Shown: in pieces, positions 36,376-47,817 of the stretch
Numbering within the stretch: the stretch's first letter is position 1
Layout of the letters: each line of letters begins with the position of its first letter
From: Bacilli bacterium
Lineage (GTDB): Bacteria > Bacillota_I > Bacilli_A > RFN20 > CAG-826
DNA: 64,000 nt
NCBI GenBank assembly: GCA_017445245.1
Contig: JAFSUM010000014.1
Coordinates: 1-64,000 of the forward strand
Direction: 5' to 3'
Position numbers and translations under genes: made by a program
The notes under the pieces: generated by a model
The model's input: the letters and a program-made list of their open reading frames with translations, nothing else
The model's database searches: none
What the model was told of the DNA's origin: nothing

Positions 36376-37221
36376 ATGAACAAACGTCTAGGAACGACAT
36401 TGCTCATCTTGCTTGGCCTATGTGGCTGTAACGCCCAGACCAACACCAACGCTTTTCCGCGTACCGATGACCCGGACCTCGCCTACGTTACCCGTAACGG
36501 CGACAACTATGGGAAAAGTGGAATTAACCATAACTACGAATCGATGTGCCGCCCCTTCTCCAAGGATCGCTTGGAAGAAGCGCTCGCTAACGGACGGCCC
36601 TTGTTCTTGTTTCTTTTTTCCGATAGCTGCAGCCACTGCAGGGAAGCCCATAACGACCTAACCAATTTCTTTTTGTCTTCGTCGATCGAAGTTGAAGGGG
36701 TCTCCTTTACCAGCGTCACCACCCCACAAGTTGCCGCTGAGCTAACCTCCTTTATCGTAGAGTACCCCGCCTTAGAGCAAACCATCACCACCTCATTTGT
36801 GACCCCCTCGATTTTCCTGATCAAAAACGAGCAAAAAGCTCTTAATCTCCAATTCTTGGAACAGCGGGAATCCCTGCAAAACCTCTTCGATTTCTTTAAA
36901 GGATTCATGAACTTTACTTACGTTTATACGTTCCATTCTTACGACTCATTCGCCTCCTTTTACAAGGACAACGATTGCCTTGTTTACGTCGATGACGAGA
37001 GTGACGAACCTAAGACCCCCTTCTATGACATCCTCTATCCCGAGGCCATCCATAGCGACAAATTCACCGCCCATATCGAATGGGAATACGTCAGCGAAGA
37101 AGACCGAGCCAAGTTCTCCGCTCTTCTTCCTGGAAAAGTTTACGAAGCAAAAAAGGGTGAGCTTTCGCCCATCCCTTCTTCTACCATCACGCCCGAATGG
37201 GCGAAGGCTTATTATCGTTGA
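36376..37221 (+). CDS. Thioredoxin-fold lipoprotein with CSHC motif
   Basis: A 281-residue predicted lipoprotein: MNKRLGTTLLILLGLCGC gives a short signal peptide with lipobox LCGC (lipidated C18). The mature part has a thioredoxin-like site C85-S-H-C88 in PLFLFLFSDSCSHCREAHNDL and a later cis-Pro-like FVTPSIFLIK. It would sit on the outer face of the membrane and act on surface disulfides or in redox defence. No SD; TATAGT ends 6 nt upstream. Its stop lies 3 bases from the stop of the convergent ATP-grasp gene, so the two share no terminator. The N-terminal 50 residues after the lipid anchor are polar and unassigned. Confidence 0.8.
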   Translation: MNKRLGTTLLILLGLCGCNAQTNTNAFPRTDDPDLAYVTRNGDNYGKSGINHNYESMCRPFSKDRLEEALANGRPLFLFLFSDSCSHCREAHNDLTNFFLSSSIEVEGVSFTSVTTPQVAAELTSFIVEYPALEQTITTSFVTPSIFLIKNEQKALNLQFLEQRESLQNLFDFFKGFMNFTYVYTFHSYDSFASFYKDNDCLVYVDDESDEPKTPFYDILYPEAIHSDKFTAHIEWEYVSEEDRAKFSALLPGKVYEAKKGELSPIPSSTITPEWAKAYYR

Positions 37222-37224
37222 GGT

Positions 37225-38448
37225 TTAGTTCGCTTTTTCGCGGACGTATTGATCGAACTCCAAAGCATCGTCCATCGTTTTGAAAGCCGCATAGATGTAA
37301 ACGTCGCCCATGACTTCGGCAATGTGTTTTGGGTAACGTCCCGACATTTTGATCGCGTACCCGTAACGGACATAGATATCATCTAGCGTATGCGCATATG
37401 ACAAAGAATTCTTGCGATGACTGGCAACCGCATAGAACTTCGGCAATTTCATGTTTTGCCTATTTTCGTCATAAGCGATGACATCGGCATAGATATCATA
37501 GATGCTCACCGAATTGCCATAGTCCATCAAATCGGGGGTGTAACCTCCCGGCGCGCGCATATTGCATTCAAGGGCGACGAAATCGCCTTTTTTGCCTAGG
37601 CCCTTTTTATCTTTAGATAAGACAAAGAATTCAATGTGGAAGACGCGCTTGCTAATGCCAAAGGCCTTAACGACCTGGCGACCGACTTTCTCGAATTCCT
37701 TCGCGTCGATGTCATCCATTTCTAGTTCAAATGGGATGTCGACGTAATAATGGTCCAGCCCTTCGTTTACGAGAATATCGATTGGGGTCGGGAAATGGTC
37801 GGACGTAGCGAAGACGACATTGCCCTTTGAATCACAGACACCATCGAAGCCGACGATACTCCCTTCGAGGAACTCTTCGAGAATATAAGGTTCGGGAAGA
37901 TTCCTTTCAAAGAAAGCATCGAAATCCTTCTGGTCGCGGAGAGCGTGCGAATCCCCTGCTCCAACGCCGACGTTAGGTTTGGCGAAAATCGGGAACCCGA
38001 CTTCCTTGACAAAACCCTTCGCCTTTTCTTTGTCCTGCGGGCCGGCAACGACGAGATATCGCATCGTCTTGGCGCCGCCTTTTTGGAAGCATTCCTTCAT
38101 CGCGGATTTGGCCTTGATATGAGCCATATCTGCAGGTAAAAAGCCCGTCGTAACGCCGAATTTCTCGCGGAGGCGAGCGTCTTCTTCAAGCCACCACTCG
38201 TTATTGGATTCGATGTAATCGATCTTTCCGTATTTACGTTCGTAATAACGGACGGCCTCGTCCATGAGGTCGTGGTTCGACATGTCCCAGACGAAATAGT
38301 ATTCCGTCAAAGAAGCGACTAAACGCGGGTGCAAATCATAGGTCGGCGAGTCTCCGATACCAAGGACGTTAATCCCTCTGGCGCGCAGAGCTTCGACCCA
38401 TTTGAAGTAACGGACGGGAAAGTTCGGTGAAACAAAGATGAAGTTCAT
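37225..38448 (-). CDS. ATP-grasp ligase-like protein
   Basis: A 407-residue ATP-grasp protein. Features: an N-terminal Rossmann-like domain (MNFIFVSPNFPVRYFKWVEALRARGINVLGIGD), the ATP-binding loop FPIFAKPNVGVGAGDSHALRD, the adenine/ribose segment PYILEEFLEGSIVGFDGV, and the metal-binding end VALECNMRAPGGYTPDL. ATP-grasp ligases join a carboxylate to an amine or thiol through an acylphosphate; carbamoyl-phosphate-synthase-like biotin carboxylase and dipeptide-ligase types are alternatives. Neither substrates nor a pathway are shown. TGC-TAGGAT ends 6 nt before the ATG. It lies 34 bases after atpC, so read-through from the ATP synthase operon is likely. Confidence 0.8.
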   Translation of the reverse strand: MNFIFVSPNFPVRYFKWVEALRARGINVLGIGDSPTYDLHPRLVASLTEYYFVWDMSNHDLMDEAVRYYERKYGKIDYIESNNEWWLEEDARLREKFGVTTGFLPADMAHIKAKSAMKECFQKGGAKTMRYLVVAGPQDKEKAKGFVKEVGFPIFAKPNVGVGAGDSHALRDQKDFDAFFERNLPEPYILEEFLEGSIVGFDGVCDSKGNVVFATSDHFPTPIDILVNEGLDHYYVDIPFELEMDDIDAKEFEKVGRQVVKAFGISKRVFHIEFFVLSKDKKGLGKKGDFVALECNMRAPGGYTPDLMDYGNSVSIYDIYADVIAYDENRQNMKLPKFYAVASHRKNSLSYAHTLDDIYVRYGYAIKMSGRYPKHIAEVMGDVYIYAAFKTMDDALEFDQYVREKAN

Positions 38449-38463
38449 TGCCGTATCCTAGCA
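38449..38463 (-). promoter_or_regulatory. Extended -10 at the ATP-grasp start
   Basis: TGC-TAGGAT (38463 to 38455) ends 6 nt before the ATG. The AGGA in it could alternatively serve as a weak SD, so this case is ambiguous. Confidence 0.35.
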
Positions 38464-38482
38464 TAGAATCAGCATTTTTCTA

Positions 38483-38917
38483 TTAGAAAGCGCTGTCTTT
38501 TGCTAAGCCCTCCGATAACTGTTTAACGTTGATACGGACGAGGGCTTTCGCTAACTTCGCCTTAGCCCGGACGATATCAATGCCCTCAGGGCGCTTGTCC
38601 AGGCGGTCCTGGTTACGGTCTCTGGCCGCGATGGCTCTAGCCATATCGATTTCATAACCGTCATTGATTTCTTCGGTGAAGATGGATGTTCCATCAAGTT
38701 TGCTGACATCCAAAGAACCTCCGAAAATCGCAAAATAACGTTTTTGGGTAGGCGTGACGACGAGCAAAACTCCGGCTTTGGAAATCGAAGTAATGATATT
38801 GGTGTAGCCCGGTTCGATACAAAGCGGGCCCTTTTCCGTCGGGGCGGTAAGCGAAAGGACTTCCTCATCAAAGATGATTCCCTTAGGCGTCAAAATCCGT
38901 AACGGAAAAGTCGACAC
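38483..38917 (-). CDS. atpC: ATP synthase F1 epsilon subunit
   Basis: Central-stalk subunit that links the rotor and inhibits ATP hydrolysis. The 144 residues begin TFPLRILTPKGIIFDEEVLSLTAPTEKGPLCIEPGYTNIITSISKAGVL, the beta-sandwich of the family, and end in the two-helix C-domain (IDMARAIAARDRNQDRLDKRPEGIDIVRAKAKLAKALVRINV). Last gene of the operon; it starts 1 base after the atpD stop. Confidence 0.92.
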   Translation of the reverse strand: MSTFPLRILTPKGIIFDEEVLSLTAPTEKGPLCIEPGYTNIITSISKAGVLLVVTPTQKRYFAIFGGSLDVSKLDGTSIFTEEINDGYEIDMARAIAARDRNQDRLDKRPEGIDIVRAKAKLAKALVRINVKQLSEGLAKDSAF

Positions 38918-38918
38918 G

Positions 38919-41215
<2,297 letters not shown>

Positions 41216-41219
41216 TCAG

Positions 41220-43263
<2,044 letters not shown>

Positions 43264-43264
<1 letters not shown>

Positions 43265-43869
43265 TAGCGTTGTCCTTCATCTTTGGCGGTGACGTCGTCG
43301 ACGAAGCTCTTCACGAGACGTTCGTTGTCTTTGTCGTTGACTTCACGTCCCAATAGTTTCGCCGAAGCGAGCATCGCGACATCGACCATCTCCTTGCGGG
43401 CGGATTCGATGGAGGCGCGCTTAGCGGCTTCGATATCCTCATCGGCCCGTTGCCTTTTGGCCATGGCTTCGGCATTCGCCGTATCGATGATCTGCTTCGC
43501 CTGGAATTCGGCCTCGGATTTGGCTTCCGCGACGATGCGAGCGGCCTCTTCCTTGCCCTCGGAAATCGTCTGATCGACCTCGAGAGCGGCCTTATGGGCG
43601 ATCGCCTTGTCTTCCTTGGCGTCGTCGACCATCTTCTGAATGCCGTCCCGCCTAGCTTGTAACATCTTCTTCACGGGCTTATACCCGAGGAAGAAGACGA
43701 TAAGAATCAGCAGGATGAACGCGATGAGTTGGATGAGGAAGTCCCAGTATCCGTTCGGGAAGAGTTTCGAGATGAAGTCCTGATCGGTAAAGGGTTCCCC
43801 GGAACATGAGGAAAGCAGCGCTACCGGAAGAAGCAAAAGGGCAAAGATACTGACCTTTTTCTTGTTCAT
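43264..43869 (-). CDS. atpF: ATP synthase F0 b subunit, predicted lipoprotein
   Basis: Peripheral-stalk subunit of 201 residues. Unlike most b subunits it starts with a lipoprotein signal: MNKKKVSIFALLLLPVALLSSC, with lipobox LSSC and lipid site C22. A transmembrane helix follows (about 42-62, DFLIQLIAFILLILIVFFLGY), then a long charged helix rich in A, K and E that reaches F1. A lipid-anchored b subunit is known from mycoplasmas and relatives, supporting a Mollicutes-like affinity. If cleaved, the N-terminus lies outside the cell. It follows atpE by 18 bases. Confidence 0.92.
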
Positions 43870-43887
43870 GGTCGCTCCTTTGGATGT

Positions 43888-44166
43888 TTAGAGTTTTCCG
43901 CCGAGGATGAAGATGATCAAAATCGCGACGATAAGGGCATAGATACCGCAGGATTCGTCGAGAGCGATCGCGAGGATCATCGTCGATTGCAGTTTGCTTT
44001 TCTGCTCGGGATTGCGGGTCATGCCGTCAATCGCGTGGCAGGCGATCCAAGATTCGCCCAAAGAGCTGAATCCGCCGGTGAGAATCGCGATGCCGGCGCC
44101 GATCGCGACAAGACCGATGTTGTTGGACGCGGTCGCGGCTTCGGCCAAAGTTTGTAAAAGAGCCAT
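43888..44166 (-). CDS. atpE: ATP synthase F0 c subunit, two-carboxylate Na+-type site
   Basis: Rotor-ring proteolipid of 92 residues, two helices joined by the polar loop RNPEQ (51-55). The ion-binding carboxylate is E71 in ALDESCGIY. The following S72 and Y76 match the Na+-binding ES-x-GIY pattern of Ilyobacter-type rings. In helix 1 the position of their Gln (Q32 in Ilyobacter) is E38 (LGES). E38 plus E71 resembles the two-carboxylate site described for Fusobacterium nucleatum. This predicts Na+ coupling, by residue comparison only. It follows atpB by 11 bases. Confidence 0.92.
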   Translation of the reverse strand: MALLQTLAEAATASNNIGLVAIGAGIAILTGGFSSLGESWIACHAIDGMTRNPEQKSKLQSTMILAIALDESCGIYALIVAILIIFILGGKL

Positions 44167-44177
44167 ATTGTTTCCTC

Positions 44178-45017
44178 CTATATGCTCTGTGTTTCTTTGC
44201 CTACGGGCGCACGGGTCGCCTGGCCGCTAAGGCCCATGCCGTCTTCCTCGGGCATTTCCTGCCCGAACCAAACGGCGTTAAGGGAAGCGAAAACCAGGGT
44301 TTGGATGCCCCCGGAGAACAAAGCGAAATAAAGATTGAAGACCGCAATCGGAAGCGGCCCGAAGAAGATGGCGGCCCAGGAATTGAGTCCATAGGCTGTC
44401 CCGGCTATCGAATTGACGACGTTGACCGAGACGTTTTTAAGCGCCCAGTTGATGAGTCCGATGATGACGCCACCCGCAAGGCAATTGCCAAACATACGAA
44501 GGGTCGTCGAGATGATCGGCGTCCACATGGTGATAAGGTTGACGGGCAAGAAGATGGCAATCGGTTCCACGTAACGGTGGAAATAATGGAATTTCTGATA
44601 ACGAAGACCCGTAAACTGGATGATGGTAAACATGACCACCGACAAAGCCAATGGCAACACCAACGTATCGACAACAGACGGGAAGCCGGTAATCGACCAG
44701 ATGAAGGCAAGGAATAGATACGTGAAAAGGGCGAGGAAATAGCCTGGCCAGTTGCCTGCCCTCCTGCCCATGGTCTGCTCGGTCCAGCCTTCTAACCAGT
44801 CAACGAACATTTCGGCCAAACCCAAAAGGCCTTTGGAAGGCTTCATCGGGTCATGGTGACGGGCCATAATGCCGACGATGATGGCCAAAATGGCGACGAT
44901 GGCCATGATGGTAATCGAAGAAATCAAGGGCCCTGAAACGCGAAAAGTCGGATCCTTAAAGGATTCGACCATGTCGCCGATAGGATCGGCAAGCGTCACC
45001 AGGGGAAGAGGGGTCAT
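44178..45017 (-). CDS. atpB: ATP synthase F0 a subunit
   Basis: Stator channel subunit, 279 residues, with about six helices. The essential arginine lies in TTLRMFGNCLAGGVIIGLI. Also typical are FVDWLEGWTEQTMGRRAGNWPGYFLALFTYLFLAFIWSITG and the C-terminal LPIAVFNLYFALFSGGIQTLVFASLNAVWF. A 40-residue soluble tail follows (MPEEDGMGLSGQATRAPVG). It overlaps the atpI-like gene by 4 bases. Confidence 0.96.
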   Translation of the reverse strand: MTPLPLVTLADPIGDMVESFKDPTFRVSGPLISSITIMAIVAILAIIVGIMARHHDPMKPSKGLLGLAEMFVDWLEGWTEQTMGRRAGNWPGYFLALFTYLFLAFIWSITGFPSVVDTLVLPLALSVVMFTIIQFTGLRYQKFHYFHRYVEPIAIFLPVNLITMWTPIISTTLRMFGNCLAGGVIIGLINWALKNVSVNVVNSIAGTAYGLNSWAAIFFGPLPIAVFNLYFALFSGGIQTLVFASLNAVWFGQEMPEEDGMGLSGQATRAPVGKETQSI

Positions 45018-45460
45018 TTATCTTCGGTCCCCTTCTCTTCTTTTTTGGCGCGGAAGAATGTGGTGATTACGACAACGATCCACGTCGGCATCAACGCCAG
45101 CGCGGCCGAGACGATGTTGCAATAGCCATGGGCCATGCTGCCCCAGCGGAACGTAGCAAAAGCCGCCAGGAACAAAACCCCGGCATAGAGGGCGAGGCGA
45201 AGCATCGCGAACAAAGCCATGAAATAACCGCGCTTCGAAGACGCGTCGGGATCGAGGGTCGCCTCCGAAACCTTCACAATGGAATAGTAAGCGAAGATAT
45301 TGACGGCAGAGCCCAATAGCCACCCGAAAAGAACGCCGATATTATCGACAACGATAAACGGAATGCACGCGATGGCCCCCACTAGGGCAACGCAGGCGAG
45401 AATAAAAAGGTTTTTCTTTTCGTCCTTCCAAGAACTGTATTTGTCAACAAACTTTCCCAT
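45014..45460 (-). CDS. AtpI-like membrane protein
   Basis: First gene of the atp operon. The 148-residue product has four hydrophobic helices (about 17-38, 41-60, 82-104, 113-135) and charged ends, the size and position of AtpI, which helps c-ring assembly and may carry Mg2+ or Ca2+ in other bacteria. Sequence similarity cannot be judged by eye, so the name rests on layout and synteny. An AGGAAATT stretch precedes the ATG. Confidence 0.75.
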   Translation of the reverse strand: MGKFVDKYSSWKDEKKNLFILACVALVGAIACIPFIVVDNIGVLFGWLLGSAVNIFAYYSIVKVSEATLDPDASSKRGYFMALFAMLRLALYAGVLFLAAFATFRWGSMAHGYCNIVSAALALMPTWIVVVITTFFRAKKEEKGTEDK

Positions 45461-45519
45461 AATTTCCTATCACTTTAGTGATAATAGTTAAATTGTATCT
45501 ACGCTACGCGCGTTTGCAA
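45461..45519 (-). promoter_or_regulatory. atp operon promoter with palindrome in the 5' leader
   Basis: TTGCAA (45519 to 45514), a 16-bp spacer and TACAAT (45497 to 45492). Just past the expected start near 45485 stands TATCACT-TT-AGTGATA (45468-45483), a 7-bp-arm inverted repeat that could be an operator or a small hairpin before the AGGA SD. Confidence 0.65.
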
Positions 45520-45541
45520 GATGTGCGCGTTCGCAGGCATT

Positions 45542-45570
45542 AAAAAATGCTCGGGGACCCGAGCATTTTC
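45542..45570 (-). terminator. Terminator after pfp
   Basis: A near-perfect 12-bp stem (45544-45555 with 45558-45569). On the minus strand it ends in a run of Ts. Confidence 0.88.
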
Positions 45571-45581
45571 AGTAGTTCGAC

Positions 45582-46784
45582 TTAGCGAGCCTTGACCTTC
45601 TTGAGGACGGCGGTCATGAAGATGCCGTCTTTGAACTTCGGATAGACCTCGCCCTGGATGAGAGGATAGAGGTAATCGCGGAAGCTCTGGTCCATGTGGG
45701 TCTTGCCGGCGATCATCTTGTTGGGGACCTTCTTCTCGGCATTGGCGACCTGGTCGACGGGCGCGAGGGCAAGTTCGATCTTATAAGGCTTATCGGAGAC
45801 ACGCTTGATGATGACCATCTTCGCGGTTTCGCCCTTAAGGGCGCTCTGGACGGCGAAGGCACCGCAGGCGATGGCTTCGTCCTGGTCGACCTTGGAGATG
45901 AGGACGGGGTCGGCGCGCTGGGGAAGGGAGAGTTCGACGGAGCGGGTCGGGAGGCCAAGGCGCTTTTCGACGATGGTCGAGAGAGCGTCGGCGGCACCAC
46001 CGAGCTGGATGTGGCCGAAGGCATCGATACGGGCGGTCGAGGTATCGCGTTCGAAGACGATACCTTCGGAAATCGCGATGATGACGTGGCCCTTGAGGTC
46101 ATAGATGGATTTCAAATCCTTGAGGAAGAGTTCCATGTCGAAGGAATCTTCGGGGAGGTAGATGAGGTCGGGGCGGGAAGAAGGCGGGAGCATGTCGACG
46201 GCCGCGGTGAGCCAGCCGGCATTACGGCCCATGACTTCGATGATGAAGACTTTGCCCTTCTTGTAGCACTTGGCGTCGACGCAGATGTCCTTGGTGATGT
46301 TGATAACATACTTGGCGGCGGAGCCATAACCGTTGCAGTGGTCGGTGAGGGCGAGGTCGTTATCGACGGTCTTGGGGACGCCGATGACCTTGCAGTCGAT
46401 CTTCTCCTGGGTGAAGAGTTTGGCCAATTTGGCACAGGTGTCCATCGAGTCGTTGCCGCCGTTGACGAAGACGTAACCGATGTTGTGGTTCGTGATGGTC
46501 TGGCAGATGGCCTCGTAACGGAGATCGGAGAGATCGGAGGGCATCTTGTAACGGGCGGTGCCAAGGATCGCGCCCGGAGTCTGCTTGAAGAGTTCGATGG
46601 TCTCGTCTTCTTCTTCGCGGAGGTCGATGAGATCGTCGCCGATAAGTCCCTCAACGCCGTTCATGGAACCATAGATTCCAGAGATTTCTTCATGTTTTTT
46701 GGCCTCAATAATCGCGCCGTAGAGCGAGGAGTTGATGACCGCGGTCGGACCTCCGGATTGGAGGTATACCATTGCTTTTGCCAT
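45582..46784 (-). CDS. pfp: Phosphofructokinase, PPi-dependent type
   Basis: Phosphorylates fructose 6-phosphate. The 400 residues carry the PFK core: QSGGPTAVINSSLYG, VNGGNDSMDT (109-113 GGNDS), VPKTVDNDLALTDHCNGYGSAAKYV, MGRNAGWLTAA and ISEGIVFE. In ATP-dependent enzymes the first motif is GGDGS and the second PGTIDND; here Asp in place of the second Gly (GGND) and Lys138 in PKTVDND are the PPi-type signature. This would save ATP in glycolysis and make the step reversible. AAAGGA precedes the ATG; TATAAT near 46834 on the minus strand is its likely -10. Closed by a strong terminator. Confidence 0.9.
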   Translation of the reverse strand: MAKAMVYLQSGGPTAVINSSLYGAIIEAKKHEEISGIYGSMNGVEGLIGDDLIDLREEEDETIELFKQTPGAILGTARYKMPSDLSDLRYEAICQTITNHNIGYVFVNGGNDSMDTCAKLAKLFTQEKIDCKVIGVPKTVDNDLALTDHCNGYGSAAKYVINITKDICVDAKCYKKGKVFIIEVMGRNAGWLTAAVDMLPPSSRPDLIYLPEDSFDMELFLKDLKSIYDLKGHVIIAISEGIVFERDTSTARIDAFGHIQLGGAADALSTIVEKRLGLPTRSVELSLPQRADPVLISKVDQDEAIACGAFAVQSALKGETAKMVIIKRVSDKPYKIELALAPVDQVANAEKKVPNKMIAGKTHMDQSFRDYLYPLIQGEVYPKFKDGIFMTAVLKKVKAR

Positions 46785-46879
46785 AGTGTTTTCCTTTCGC
46801 TGGCGCCTATATGCGCCTCAGTTTAGCGATTGAATTATACACATACCGCACGCGGACGAAAGAGATTTTTGTTTTCTAT

Positions 46880-46903
46880 AAGAAAAGCCCCCAACGCGGG
46901 GGC
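46880..46903 (-). terminator. Terminator after the response-regulator gene
   Basis: GCCCCC (46887-46892) pairs with GGGGGC (46898-46903), loop AACGC. On the minus strand TTTTCTT follows. Confidence 0.85.
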
Positions 46904-46919
46904 AAGCAATCCAGTGAAA

Positions 46920-47717
46920 TCAGGAATAGGTTCCGGCGACCTTAAGGTCCATTTGGTATTTATAAGAACGGGCCCAATCGTAACCGGGAAGGAACGTGCC
47001 TTCATACCCTTTGATGCGGCCTTCGAGGAACTCCCAATAGTCACAGCGGACATGTTCTTTGTTTAAACGGAGATAGCCATAACCGAAACTGACGAGTTCG
47101 GGCACCCCCGCTTCCTCCAAAGCCGACTTGAGGCGGATCTTCGCATCGCGGTAAAGGCGCTTGGAAAGTTCGACGTCATGAGAAGGCCATAACGCGGCGA
47201 TCGATTGTTCGAGGGAGAGGGTCGAACCGTTATAGACGGTGAGAAGCGCGAGCAATTCCTTGCTCTTCGCGGAACTGAAATCCACCGCCTGTCCGTCGAC
47301 AAAGAGGTCGAAGGGGGCAAAAGTCTTCAGCAAGATATCCGAAGAATGGTTGCCGATCGCGGCGAAGAAGGAATTGAGGCGGATCGGGTCGAAAGGCTTG
47401 TAGGCAAAACCGAGCACCCGGTCACCGAGTTCGGCGTAGATGGATTCTTCGTCGAAAGTAAAGGCCGTGATGAAGACGATTTTGATGGTCTTGTTCGCCT
47501 TGAGGATTTCCTTCGCGAGGTCGACCCCGTTGATATTCGGCATACGGATGTCGAGGAAGGCCGCCTCGACCTGATGGGTCGCGACGTATTCGACGGCTTC
47601 ATAAGGCTTCTCGCAATAGAAACGGTAGTCGAAATCCTTTCCTAACGTCGTTAGCAAAAAAGAGGCCAAGGCCTGCGGTTCGTCATCTACGATAATGATT
47701 TTGTTCTTCTCAACCAT
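46920..47717 (-). CDS. Orphan response regulator with SARP-like effector domain
   Basis: A 265-residue regulator. Residues 5-118 are a receiver domain (IIIVDDEP, phospho-acceptor D56 in FLDIRMP, T84, K107 in FAYKPFDP). Residues about 122-205 look like a winged-helix OmpR/SARP DNA-binding domain (FDLFVDGQAVDFSSAKSKELLALLTVYNGSTLSLEQSIAALWPS). The rest, WEFLEGRIKGYEGTFLPGYDWARSYK, resembles the start of a bacterial transcriptional-activation (BTAD) domain. No histidine kinase is adjacent. No SD; TGT-TAAAAT ends 6 nt before the ATG. It is divergent from a membrane protein across 100 bp, a possible target or sensor. Confidence 0.85.
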   Translation of the reverse strand: MVEKNKIIIVDDEPQALASFLLTTLGKDFDYRFYCEKPYEAVEYVATHQVEAAFLDIRMPNINGVDLAKEILKANKTIKIVFITAFTFDEESIYAELGDRVLGFAYKPFDPIRLNSFFAAIGNHSSDILLKTFAPFDLFVDGQAVDFSSAKSKELLALLTVYNGSTLSLEQSIAALWPSHDVELSKRLYRDAKIRLKSALEEAGVPELVSFGYGYLRLNKEHVRCDYWEFLEGRIKGYEGTFLPGYDWARSYKYQMDLKVAGTYS

Positions 47718-47732
47718 ACGCCTATTTTAACA
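47718..47732 (-). promoter_or_regulatory. Extended -10 at the response-regulator start (leaderless)
   Basis: TGT-TAAAAT (47732 to 47724) ends 6 nt before the ATG; no SD is present. Confidence 0.55.
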
Positions 47733-47802
47733 TGCTATTTTCACTTGGGGAGCCCCGTTAACGAACGCATGAAGGGAGGTTTATCGCGCGAGTAAAATAG
47801 GC

Positions 47803-47817
47803 TATCATTTGTTGGCT
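47803..47817 (+). promoter_or_regulatory. -10 box close to the 47818 start
   Basis: TATCAT (47803-47808) ends 9 nt before the ATG at 47818. TAAAAT at 47793-47798 is an alternative. No SD adjoins the start. Confidence 0.4.

Noticed and set aside
45696-46826. 376-codon plus-strand frame opposite pfp
   Set aside because: Repetitive D/G/V-rich sequence typical of an antisense shadow of a biased gene; no ribosome site.
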